Source of the DNA: UBA7330 sp965243485
GTDB taxonomy: Bacteria; Bacteroidota; Bacteroidia; Cytophagales; Cyclobacteriaceae
Direction: 5' to 3'
DNA: 64,000 nucleotides
Assembly (NCBI GenBank): GCA_965243485.1
Contig: CBDEVP010000001.1
Span: forward strand, 1,674,001-1,738,000
The position numbers and the translations under genes were made by a program. The notes beneath the pieces were generated by a model that worked only from the letters and a program-made list of their open reading frames with translations, had not been told where the DNA came from and made no database searches. Below are positions 17,122-25,033 of the stretch, one piece after another; position 1 is the first letter of the stretch, and each line of letters begins with the position of its first letter.

Positions 17122-17129
17122 TAGTTTTG
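17122..17129 (+). promoter_or_regulatory. -7 promoter element for the yceI-like gene
   Basis: TAGTTTTG fits TAnnTTTG, 34 bases before ATG 17164. No clear -33 box. Confidence 0.4.
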
Positions 17130-17163
17130 CTTTTGTATTTAAAACACTAATGGCAAAGTTACT

Positions 17164-17706
17164 ATGAAAACACTCATCATTTCATTGATCATTTCTGGGC
17201 TTCTGGCAGGCAACGCAGTTATACAGATTGAAGTCAACACTGAAAAAAGCAAAGTCGAGATACTGGGTACTTCCTCACTTCATGATTGGGAATCCAATGT
17301 GAGTAGTTATTCGATCAAAGGGACTATTGGAGAGAACCAGATCACTGACCTGGTCGCATCCTTTAATGTAGCATCCATCAAAAGTGGAAAATCAATTATG
17401 GATAGTAAGACCCAGGATGCTTTAAAATCTGAAAAATATCCAAACATCATCTTCAAGGCAAATACCTTGAAGATGGTAAATGGATCAGTGAGTGGGCAGG
17501 GGACGCTAACCATAGCCGGAAACTCCCAACCCATTCAATTCAATGCCACCAGCAAGCAAATGCCCAATGGTAATCTTCTTGTCTCAGGCAAAACTCAATT
17601 AAAAATGACTGATTATGGTATTGAGCCACCAACAGCTATGTTCGGTACGCTTACTACCGGTGATGAAGTCACGGTTAGCTATGAGATTTTTATTAACCAA
17701 AACTGA
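17164..17706 (+). CDS. YceI-family periplasmic lipid-binding protein
   Basis: 180 residues. Signal peptide (MKTLIISLIISGLLAGNAV), then the YceI lipocalin-like barrel: SKVEILGTSSLHDW, LVASFNVASIKSG, SEKYPNIIFKA, and the closing TDYGIEPPTAMFGTLTTGDEVTV. Family members bind long polyisoprenoid lipids in the periplasm. The SSLHDWE form is common in Bacteroidota YceI proteins near respiratory genes. It is 32 bases ahead of a porin-like gene and probably co-transcribed with it. A second YceI-like gene lies at 19044-19652. Confidence 0.88.
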   Translation: MKTLIISLIISGLLAGNAVIQIEVNTEKSKVEILGTSSLHDWESNVSSYSIKGTIGENQITDLVASFNVASIKSGKSIMDSKTQDALKSEKYPNIIFKANTLKMVNGSVSGQGTLTIAGNSQPIQFNATSKQMPNGNLLVSGKTQLKMTDYGIEPPTAMFGTLTTGDEVTVSYEIFINQN

Positions 17707-17738
17707 AAATAACGATTGACACTAAATTTTTGAGGACC

Positions 17739-18992
17739 ATGAAAACAACAATTAAATCATTTTTAGCATCATTTCTTCTACTAGGAGTGATAGCGGTTTA
17801 TGCACAGCAACCTGAGTTGCAGTATTTCCGACCTAACGACCAGGACGGACTTAACGTCTTTGAAACACCTAAGGACAACGATGTTCCCTTTGAAGGGGTG
17901 AAAGTCCGTGTGGGTGGTGATTTTGCCATGCAGTTCCAGGCATTGTCACAGACCAATTCCGGCGATTCCCTTGCCGAACTTGGAAGGAACTTCAATCTGC
18001 CCACAGCCAATCTCAACATTGACGTACAACTGGCAGATGGCTTAAGGATGCATTTGCGAACTTATCTTTCCTCAAGACACCATACTGAGGCTTATGTGAA
18101 AGGTGGATATATGCAGATTGATAAGCTTGACTTCATCAGTGAAGGGTTTCTCTCAGGATTTATGAATGTGGCAACCATCAAGGTTGGTATGGATGAGATC
18201 AATTATGGAGACACCCAGTATCGAAGAAGCGATAATGCCAGGGCCATTTTCAATCCATTTGTAGGTAACTACATCATGGATGCCTTTACTACGGAACCTT
18301 TTGTTGAAGTAATCCTACAAAATAATGGCTTAATAGGGACAATCGGTTTGACCAATGGTAGACTTAATCAAAATGTGGTTGAGAATCAGGATCAGGGTTT
18401 TGTCTTCTATGGAAAGCTAGGTTATGACAATCAGATCACTGATGACTTGAGAATCAGGCTGACTGGTTCATTGTACAGCGCTTCCAACAAAGGTACCAGA
18501 GACTATATCTATGGTGGCGACCGTGCAGGTAGCAGATATTATGGAGTAGCAGATGGAAGTGATTTCTCCGGAAGATACAACCCCAGATTTGCCTATCACA
18601 CTGCTTTCCAGATCAATCCATTTATCAAATTCCAGGGACTTGAATTCTTCGGAGTATTTGAAATGACCAATAATGGATCAGAAAATGAGAGTGGTGCCGA
18701 AATAGGCGGATCTTTCACTCAGATTGGAGCAGAAGCCATTTACAGGTTCGGAAGCAGGGAGCAGCTTTATCTTGGTGGAAGATACAATGCAGTAAGTGGC
18801 GAGCAGACTGAGACTGCTGCTACCAGAGAGATCAACAGACTGAATCTTGGCGGCGGCTGGTACCTGACCAAAAATGTACTCACTAAAGTTGAATATGTTA
18901 GCCAGACATATAATGGCGATGGGTTTTCTGGTTCTGATTTCCAGGGCGCCGAATTTAACGGACTCGTTATTGAGGCAGTCATTGGATTTTAG
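17739..18992 (+). CDS. outer-membrane porin-like beta-barrel protein
   Basis: About 417 residues from ATG 17739; the TTG at 17730 is less likely. Signal peptide ending VYAQQ, then a chain of amphipathic strands (VKVRVGGDFAMQFQAL, LRMHLRTYLSSRHH, ATIKVGMDEINYGDTQYR) ending EFNGLVIEAVIGF with a terminal Phe. The content resembles phosphate-selective-porin-like barrels. It would allow passive entry of solutes or a specific anion; substrate unknown. Likely co-transcribed with the yceI-like gene; a strong hairpin follows at 19018. Confidence 0.75.
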   Translation: MKTTIKSFLASFLLLGVIAVYAQQPELQYFRPNDQDGLNVFETPKDNDVPFEGVKVRVGGDFAMQFQALSQTNSGDSLAELGRNFNLPTANLNIDVQLADGLRMHLRTYLSSRHHTEAYVKGGYMQIDKLDFISEGFLSGFMNVATIKVGMDEINYGDTQYRRSDNARAIFNPFVGNYIMDAFTTEPFVEVILQNNGLIGTIGLTNGRLNQNVVENQDQGFVFYGKLGYDNQITDDLRIRLTGSLYSASNKGTRDYIYGGDRAGSRYYGVADGSDFSGRYNPRFAYHTAFQINPFIKFQGLEFFGVFEMTNNGSENESGAEIGGSFTQIGAEAIYRFGSREQLYLGGRYNAVSGEQTETAATREINRLNLGGGWYLTKNVLTKVEYVSQTYNGDGFSGSDFQGAEFNGLVIEAVIGF

Positions 18993-19017
18993 AACAGTCC
19001 TTGCCTGTTAGTGTTAG

Positions 19018-19042
19018 GCCATCCCGCCTTAGGCGGGATGGC
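19018..19042. terminator. bidirectional terminator-like palindrome
   Basis: GCCATCCCGCC-TTA-GGCGGGATGGC is a perfect 11-bp stem between two converging genes. The core CGCCTTAGGCG resembles the imperfect palindrome at 33961-33979, so it may be a small dispersed repeat doing terminator duty. T-rich sequence follows only weakly. Confidence 0.6.
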
Positions 19043-19043
19043 T

Positions 19044-19652
19044 CTACTTATTTATAGGGGTTGTTCTCATCCTGATCTCAAAAGATACTTTCAATTCATC
19101 TTCTACCGTCACCAGACCTAAGAACTTCGTCGGAGGTTGTATGTTAAATTCGGTCATTTGCAAATCCTGTGAACCGCTGAAGGTGATGACCTGATCGGCA
19201 TGATTGATGACCATTGCATCTTCAATCATCTTGGTTCTTTCCACGCCTGCAAGAGAAATGGTGATAAAGGATCTCACATCAAGCTTTTCCATCACTGATG
19301 TTTCTTCCCTGATGAATATTTCATTGATCTTGAGAAAGAAGAACGGGTGTCTGTCGCTTTTAAGGATGGATCTGAAATCTTTATTCATCAATTCATTGTC
19401 ACAGTCAAAATCTCCAATGCCATACTTCAGAACCAAACCTTCAAAATCAATTGCAAAGTGCGTATTTTCACTGGTCACCTGCAGGACCTCATGATCAAAC
19501 TGCTGGCGAAGCTCGCAGTCAAAGGTGTTTACATTTGTCTTGCCATGAATGGTTAGCTTGCTTGATAGTACTTCTACCTTGTGTAGCCCGGTATTCGACT
19601 GGTCAGGTGCGACTGCGGATAGTAGTAAACCTAAAATGATCAAAAAGGGCAT
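19044..19652 (-). CDS. YceI-like secreted protein
   Basis: 202 residues. Signal peptide MPFLIILGLLLSAVA, then a YceI-like pattern (LTIHGKTNVNTFDCEL; LMNKDFRSILKSDRHPFFFL; EFNIQPPTKFLGLVTVEDELKVSFEI). It is more divergent than the copy at 17164, with two cysteines (C46, C79 region) not present there. The ending QPPTKFLGLV parallels EPPTAMFGTL of the first copy. It lies 17 bases downstream of the response-regulator gene on the same strand, possibly in its operon. Confidence 0.75.
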   Translation of the reverse strand: MPFLIILGLLLSAVAPDQSNTGLHKVEVLSSKLTIHGKTNVNTFDCELRQQFDHEVLQVTSENTHFAIDFEGLVLKYGIGDFDCDNELMNKDFRSILKSDRHPFFFLKINEIFIREETSVMEKLDVRSFITISLAGVERTKMIEDAMVINHADQVITFSGSQDLQMTEFNIQPPTKFLGLVTVEDELKVSFEIRMRTTPINK

Positions 19653-19669
19653 AGGGTCCGCTCACGGTG

Positions 19670-20722
19670 TTAATATCGGATTTCACTCAGTTTCTCAGGA
19701 TTTTCAATCTGGATATTCCCACCATCAATTTTGATATAACCATCCTTTTTGAATTCGGAAAGGATTCTGATAACAGATTCAGTGGCTGTACCTACCATGC
19801 TCGCCAGGTCAGCCCTTGTAATTTCAAAAGAGACCTTTTTGTCCGAGCTGCCTTTATAGGTTTTGTAGAGTTTCATCAACGAGTCTGCTGTCCTTTTTCT
19901 TACGGTGTCGTAAGCCATCTCCATCAGGTTATGCTCTTTGGCAAGTAGATTTTGGGACAACATTTTAATAAACCTTGATGACACTTCCCGGTTCTGGAAG
20001 ATCAGGTCCTGAAAGTCTTTTCTGGGGATCAGGCTTAGTTCGGTCTCATCAATGGCCTGGGCAAATTCAGTCCTGTCTGTATCCTGTATCAGAGCATTCT
20101 CACCAAGGAAATCACCATCTTTTAGGATATCGATGATAAATTCTTTGCCATCGCTGTTGATCTGGTAGGTTTTCACCTTGCCTTTGAGGATCTTGTAGGC
20201 ATAGGAGGCAAAATCACCCTGACGGTAGATGATGTCTTTCTTTTTGAATACCCTTGTCTTGCTACCCTTTTCGAGATCTTTGAGTTCATCGTACTTCCTG
20301 GCTTGATTCACGAAATCTTCGAATTCATTTTTGGACATCAGCTGATCATACTTTTCCAGCCTTCTCTCTATGGCATTCAGTAATTCGATCTCTTCAAAAG
20401 GCTTGGTGATGTAATCATCAGCTCCCAGATTCATCCCTTTTCTGAAATCACTCATCTCGGATTTTGCGGTAAGAAAAATAAAAGGAATAGAAGCGATCTC
20501 AGGGTTTTTTCCAATCAGGTAGATCACTTCATATCCATCCATCTCCGGCATCATGATGTCGCAAAGGATTAGATGAGGCCTGGATTCCAGGGCTTTTTTT
20601 ACACCTTCTTTTCCATTACTGGCTGTGATTGGTTCGTAATTTGAGAGATCCAGCAGCTCTGCGATATTTTCTCTAACATCCTCCTGATCTTCAATGATCA
20701 ATATTTTTTTCTTGACTTGCAT
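19670..20722 (-). CDS. response regulator fused to a Crp/FNR-type DNA-binding protein
   Basis: 350 residues. Receiver domain (about 4-122) with acidic EDQED, phospho-acceptor D55 (LILCDIMMPEMDG), T85 and K107 (ITKPFEE). Then a linker and a cyclic-nucleotide-binding beta roll (about 150-255; GDFASYAYKILKGKVK, DGDFLGENALIQDTDRTEFA). A Crp-type winged helix follows (about 265-345; TRADLASMVGTATESVIRIL). The only cysteine is C54, so it cannot carry an FNR-type Fe-S cluster. Control is expected by phosphorylation from the kinase encoded 2 bases upstream. Likely targets are suggested by FNR-like sites near 22115 and 31358. Confidence 0.92.
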   Translation of the reverse strand: MQVKKKILIIEDQEDVRENIAELLDLSNYEPITASNGKEGVKKALESRPHLILCDIMMPEMDGYEVIYLIGKNPEIASIPFIFLTAKSEMSDFRKGMNLGADDYITKPFEEIELLNAIERRLEKYDQLMSKNEFEDFVNQARKYDELKDLEKGSKTRVFKKKDIIYRQGDFASYAYKILKGKVKTYQINSDGKEFIIDILKDGDFLGENALIQDTDRTEFAQAIDETELSLIPRKDFQDLIFQNREVSSRFIKMLSQNLLAKEHNLMEMAYDTVRKRTADSLMKLYKTYKGSSDKKVSFEITRADLASMVGTATESVIRILSEFKKDGYIKIDGGNIQIENPEKLSEIRY

Positions 20723-20724
20723 TT

Positions 20725-22029
20725 TTAATCTTTTCCTGATGGAAATCTAATCATAAACTCACTTCCCTGACCAATTTTACTGGTGAAAGAAATCTCACCA
20801 CCAATTAGATCTAGATATCTTTTTACAATATTCAATCCTAATCCGGTACCACCAATATTGCTGGAGTTGCCAGCTCTGAAAAACCTTTCAAAAAGATTCT
20901 TCTGATCTTCTTTTGGTATTCCGATTCCATGATCAATCACTTTTACAAAAACATCCTTGTTAGCTTGTTCGGTAATGACCTGTATCTGTGCTTCATCCGG
21001 TGAATATTTGATCGCATTGGAGATCAGGTTGATCATGATATTCTGGATCAGATGAGGATCGGAATTCACACATGGTTCATCATTAAATATTAATTTGATC
21101 TCCTGTCCTCTCTTGAGTGTTTGTTCAAATGTTTCCTTAATCTCAATCAGCAGTTCCTTTAAATTAAATTCCTTGAACGAGACTCGAATGTGGCCACTCT
21201 CCAGTCTTTCTAGCGAAAGGAAGTCGTTTAGTATGTTGTTTAGGTTTTGAACGGAAAGACGGATCCTGTCGATGTGTTTTTGTCTCTTATCCTGCTCTTC
21301 TGATCGGGTGTATTTGTTCAATAAATTGGCAGAAGACAACACCGTAGTCAATGGTGTTTTGAACTCATGGCTGGCCATCGAAATAAACCGGGTTTTCATC
21401 TCATTGAGTTCTTTTTCCTTTTCGAGTGCTTTCAATATTTCCACCTCTCCCTTTTTGATCTCTTCAAGACTATCCTGAAGCGCTTCTTCGGCAAGTTTAC
21501 GTTCTCTGATCTGACTTTCGAGTCCCAAATTGAGATGAACCAGTTCCTGGGTTCGTTCCTTCACCTTTTTTTCCAGTAATTGTGCGTGCTGTTCAAGTTG
21601 AAGCCTGCTGTCAGCAAGGGCCTGCTCCTGTTTCTTTCTTTGGGTAATATCTGTAATAAATGCAATGACCAAATGCTCATTTTCATGCTTCGTATGAGAT
21701 AAGCTGATCTCCAAAGGAAATTCCTCACCAGATTTCTTTAATCCCACAAGATCAATCCCGATACCCATCGAACGCGTCACGGGATTTTTGATATAATTGG
21801 ATCTGTGCCTGACATGTATTTCCCTGAGGTGTCCCGGGATGAGATCTTCAACGGATTTTTTTGTGAGCTCATCCTGAGAATATCCAAAGAGCTCATCCGC
21901 GCGTTGATTAGACAAAATAATTCGCCCTCTGGCGTCAGCAATGACGATACCTTCTCCCGCATTGAGAAATATCTTGTTCATCAACTGATAACCTTCTTCA
22001 GAAAGAAAATAATCTTTATCGAATTTCAT
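20725..22029 (-). CDS. cytoplasmic PAS-domain sensor histidine kinase
   Basis: 434 residues with no membrane segment. PAS domain (about 15-130) with NAGEGIVIADARGRI, the FixL-like stretch IPGHLREIHVRHRSNYI, and GEEFPLEISLS. A coiled coil (about 135-210) follows. HisKA has phospho-acceptor H221 (MASHEFKTPLTT). HATPase shows the N box (NIMINLISNAIKYS), G1 (DHGIGIP), F (FERFFR) and G2 (GGTGLGLNIV). It phosphorylates the adjacent receiver-Crp protein. H72 sits eight residues after I64, where FixL has its heme histidine. The FixL arginine in GIGR is replaced by isoleucine, so heme binding is uncertain. Confidence 0.9.
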   Translation of the reverse strand: MKFDKDYFLSEEGYQLMNKIFLNAGEGIVIADARGRIILSNQRADELFGYSQDELTKKSVEDLIPGHLREIHVRHRSNYIKNPVTRSMGIGIDLVGLKKSGEEFPLEISLSHTKHENEHLVIAFITDITQRKKQEQALADSRLQLEQHAQLLEKKVKERTQELVHLNLGLESQIRERKLAEEALQDSLEEIKKGEVEILKALEKEKELNEMKTRFISMASHEFKTPLTTVLSSANLLNKYTRSEEQDKRQKHIDRIRLSVQNLNNILNDFLSLERLESGHIRVSFKEFNLKELLIEIKETFEQTLKRGQEIKLIFNDEPCVNSDPHLIQNIMINLISNAIKYSPDEAQIQVITEQANKDVFVKVIDHGIGIPKEDQKNLFERFFRAGNSSNIGGTGLGLNIVKRYLDLIGGEISFTSKIGQGSEFMIRFPSGKD

Positions 22030-22114
22030 TGTAAAGCCGGTCTTACGCGGAAACTAGCCACAATACTGAGCATTTTTTGAGCCGTTAAGGTACTGATTTA
22101 TTTCATTTTTTGTT

Positions 22115-22158
22115 TTGACAGATATCAGAAATTGGCTTTGATGACCCCCCTAGATTTG
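22115..22158 (+). promoter_or_regulatory. uspA-ccoI promoter with FNR-like site
   Basis: TTGAC-AGAT-ATCAG (22115-22128) matches TTGAT-N4-ATCAA at 8 of 10 positions. TTG at 22132-22134 and the -7 element TAGATTTG (22151-22158, exact TAnnTTTG) follow. If transcription starts about 12 bases after the start of the -7 box, the site is centred near -41.5, the classic activating position for FNR/CRP proteins. It lies in the divergent region between the kinase gene and uspA. Confidence 0.5.
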
Positions 22159-22181
22159 TTTTTATTCCTTCTATAGTGGAT

Positions 22182-22637
22182 ATGCATCATTTTAAGAATC
22201 TATTAGTACCCACGGATTTTGGACCTGCCGCATGGAATGCTCTGAACATCGCTATTGAGATGTGCTGTGAGGAAGAATCTACTATAACGCTGCTGCATAT
22301 TTACCCCTCCTCAGCCAAATTTGGAAAGAAGTCAAGAAAATCCGGGCAAAGTGATAGTGATGAGATGGATAGGATCAGGCAAAGAATGATTTCATTTTGC
22401 GGAGAGCTTACTAACGAAAAAAATCTTAAAATTGAATCTGTCATTTTACGAGGCTGGGTGGAGGAGGAGATCATTGATTTCATGAAAAGAAATACCTTTG
22501 ATCTTATAGTTATGGGGGTGAATAGCAATGGTTTGAATAATCGACCGGGTAGCAACATTACAAAAATGATTGAAAATACAGGCATACCCTTGATGGTCAT
22601 CCCCAATTCACATGTCAAAGAAGTTGCCTTTTCTTGA
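22182..22637 (+). CDS. universal stress protein (UspA family)
   Basis: About 151 residues from ATG 22182; the GTG at 22176 adds two residues. Single Usp domain: HFKNLLVPTDFGPAAWNALN at the start, and near the end the loop VMGVNSNGLNNRPGSNITKM, a variant of the ATP-binding GxxGxxxxxxxGS motif. Usp proteins bind ATP or other adenine nucleotides and help survival under growth arrest or low oxygen. The stop overlaps the ccoI start (TGATG), so the two are translationally coupled. Confidence 0.85.
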   Translation: MHHFKNLLVPTDFGPAAWNALNIAIEMCCEEESTITLLHIYPSSAKFGKKSRKSGQSDSDEMDRIRQRMISFCGELTNEKNLKIESVILRGWVEEEIIDFMKRNTFDLIVMGVNSNGLNNRPGSNITKMIENTGIPLMVIPNSHVKEVAFS

Positions 22638-25033
22638 TGGGTCAAATTACGGAGGTACATACCAGATGTGATCACTGTGGAGATGTTTGTGAAGATGAAG
22701 TCATTTCATTGGAAAGTAAGAACTTCTGTTGCTATGGCTGCAAAGCAGTATATGAGCTGCTTGAGACCTCCAATCTTTCCAGATATTATCAAAGCAAAGA
22801 TCTTAAGGCAAGAAAAATTACGGATCAGCGACAAATCGATCGCAAATTCGGTTTTCTTGAGAATAAAAAGATTGCTGACCAACTGATCAGGTTTCAGAAT
22901 GAAGGTATTGCCATTGTAAAGTTTTCGATGCCGTCTATCCATTGCAGTTCATGCATTTATCTTCTGGAAAATCTGCCAAAGCTTAATGAGCATGTGATTG
23001 AATCACGGGTCAATTTTCTAAAAAAGGAAGCTGCCATTACCTATGATCATAATGAACTCTCTCTTAAAGAATTGGCTTCCATACTTTCTGGGATAGGGTA
23101 TGAGCCATCCATTAGTCTCGACTCCCCTCAGGAAAATAAGATCAGTGTAAGAAAGGATCTTACGCTCCGGATAGCTGTGGCTGGATTTTGTTTTGGTAAC
23201 AGCATGCTTATCAGCCTTCCTGAATATTTGGATTCCGGATTTCACCTGACAGAATCTTTTCAGGATCTATTTGGATGGATCAATCTACTCCTGATGTTAC
23301 CAGTGGTCTTTTATGCATCCACAGGGTACTTTTCAAGTGCGGTCAAAGGGCTTAGAAAGGGCTTTCTGAATATAGATGTCCCGATCTCCCTGGGTATCAC
23401 TACCCTGGCATTACGAAGTGTGGTTGAGATCCTGTGGCAGTTGGGTCCGGGATATATCGATTCTCTCACGGGGCTCGTCTTCTTTTTGCTGATTGGTAAA
23501 TGGTATCAGGATAAAACCTATCAGGCATTGTCCTTTGAGAGAGATTATAAGTCTTATTTTCCTATTGCAGTGTCTGTGCTTGGAAAAGATGGCGAGCGAT
23601 CCGTCATGTTGAGTGAGCTAAAGCCCAAAGATGTGCTTATCATTCACAACCAGGAGTTAATACCTGCTGATGCGGTATTGGTTGGGGGTGAAGCCTTCAT
23701 TGATTATAGCTTTATCAGTGGGGAATCCGATCTGGTGGCAGGAAGCATTGGAGTCAAATTGTTTGCCGGAGGAAGGCAAATTGGAGGACCAATCAAAGTT
23801 GAGCTAACGAGATCGGTGAATAATTCCGAACTTATACAATTGTGGAATCGAGATGCCACACCTGGCGATGAGGCCACATACCAGAACATGGTCGACAAGG
23901 TCAGTAAGTATTTCACTATCGCTATCATACTCATTTCGATTCTGGCAGGGGCATTTTGGGCAATGTATGACCCGGATAAGATTTGGAATACAATCACCGC
24001 CGTATTAATTGTGGCCTGCCCCTGCGCATTGGCACTCGCATTACCATTTAGCTATGGTCATGCCGTCAGGGTGCTGGGTCGCAAAGGGCTTTACCTAAAA
24101 AATTCAACAGTCATTGAAAAGATGGCAAATATCCAGTCTGTAGTTTTTGATAAGACAGGGACGCTGACACAGAATGTATCCGGCGAAGTTCGATTTGAGG
24201 GAAGAACACTCACACCGCACGAACGATCGCTGGTCAAAGTGGCAACGGGCAATTCAGCACATCCCCTTAGTAAACTTATTTTCAAATCAATCAATAATCC
24301 TACAAAAGGAATGTCCTTTGAATCATTTGAGGAAACAACCTCCAAAGGTATTACAGCCTGGATTTCAGGGGACAAGATCCGTATGGGCTCTGCAGATTGG
24401 TTAGAGGTAGAGGACGGGAGATCGCCCATTCATGAATCCCGCGTATATGTGGAGATCAATGACCATCTAATTGGTTATTTTGGCATTCAATCCTCCTATA
24501 GAAAAGAGATATTTGGTGTGCTGGAAGCGCTTAAAAAAAGCTTCCGAATGTTTCTGCTATCCGGTGATAATTCCAGAGAACGGGAAAGACTTAAACCGTA
24601 TTTTGATCAGCTTATGTTTGACCAAAAGCCTGAACAAAAATTAAAGTTCGTTGAAGGACTGTCGCACTCCACATTAATGATTGGTGACGGACTGAATGAT
24701 GCCGGTGCTTTAAGGTCTTCAGCTGTGGGTTTTGCCGTGAGTGAAGACATTCATCAGTTTTCACCTTCCTGCGATGGTATCCTCGCTGCAGAAAAACTTA
24801 AGGATATTCCATCAATGATTGGTTTTGCACGGAAGATCAAGACCGTGCTGATCCTGGCTTTCATCATTTCCTTCCTTTACAATCTGATAGGCCTGTCGTT
24901 TGCTGTGAGTGGTAACCTTTCGCCGATCATTTCGGCCATTATCATGCCCATTAGTTCAGTGACTGTTGTGGGTTTTATTACCATCGCAGTGGGTTATTTA
25001 GGCTCAAGGTTTTTCAGATCAGACAAAGCTTAG
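22637..25033 (+). CDS. ccoI: copper-transporting P-type ATPase for cbb3 oxidase assembly
   Basis: About 798 residues from ATG 22637. An N-terminal Cys cluster (RCDHCGDVCEDEV, FCCYGCKAVYELL) typical of CcoI/FixI is followed by a heavy-metal domain with IHCSSCIYLLENL. P1B ATPase hallmarks are the transmembrane CPC motif (ACPCALALALPF, Cys near 461), DKTGTLTQN (D near 505), an HP motif (SAHPLSK), and GDGLNDAGAL. It moves copper across the inner membrane for the CuB centre of the oxidase encoded at 31.6 kb. It overlaps the converging receptor gene by 4 bases. Confidence 0.93.
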   Translation: MGQITEVHTRCDHCGDVCEDEVISLESKNFCCYGCKAVYELLETSNLSRYYQSKDLKARKITDQRQIDRKFGFLENKKIADQLIRFQNEGIAIVKFSMPSIHCSSCIYLLENLPKLNEHVIESRVNFLKKEAAITYDHNELSLKELASILSGIGYEPSISLDSPQENKISVRKDLTLRIAVAGFCFGNSMLISLPEYLDSGFHLTESFQDLFGWINLLLMLPVVFYASTGYFSSAVKGLRKGFLNIDVPISLGITTLALRSVVEILWQLGPGYIDSLTGLVFFLLIGKWYQDKTYQALSFERDYKSYFPIAVSVLGKDGERSVMLSELKPKDVLIIHNQELIPADAVLVGGEAFIDYSFISGESDLVAGSIGVKLFAGGRQIGGPIKVELTRSVNNSELIQLWNRDATPGDEATYQNMVDKVSKYFTIAIILISILAGAFWAMYDPDKIWNTITAVLIVACPCALALALPFSYGHAVRVLGRKGLYLKNSTVIEKMANIQSVVFDKTGTLTQNVSGEVRFEGRTLTPHERSLVKVATGNSAHPLSKLIFKSINNPTKGMSFESFEETTSKGITAWISGDKIRMGSADWLEVEDGRSPIHESRVYVEINDHLIGYFGIQSSYRKEIFGVLEALKKSFRMFLLSGDNSRERERLKPYFDQLMFDQKPEQKLKFVEGLSHSTLMIGDGLNDAGALRSSAVGFAVSEDIHQFSPSCDGILAAEKLKDIPSMIGFARKIKTVLILAFIISFLYNLIGLSFAVSGNLSPIISAIIMPISSVTVVGFITIAVGYLGSRFFRSDKA

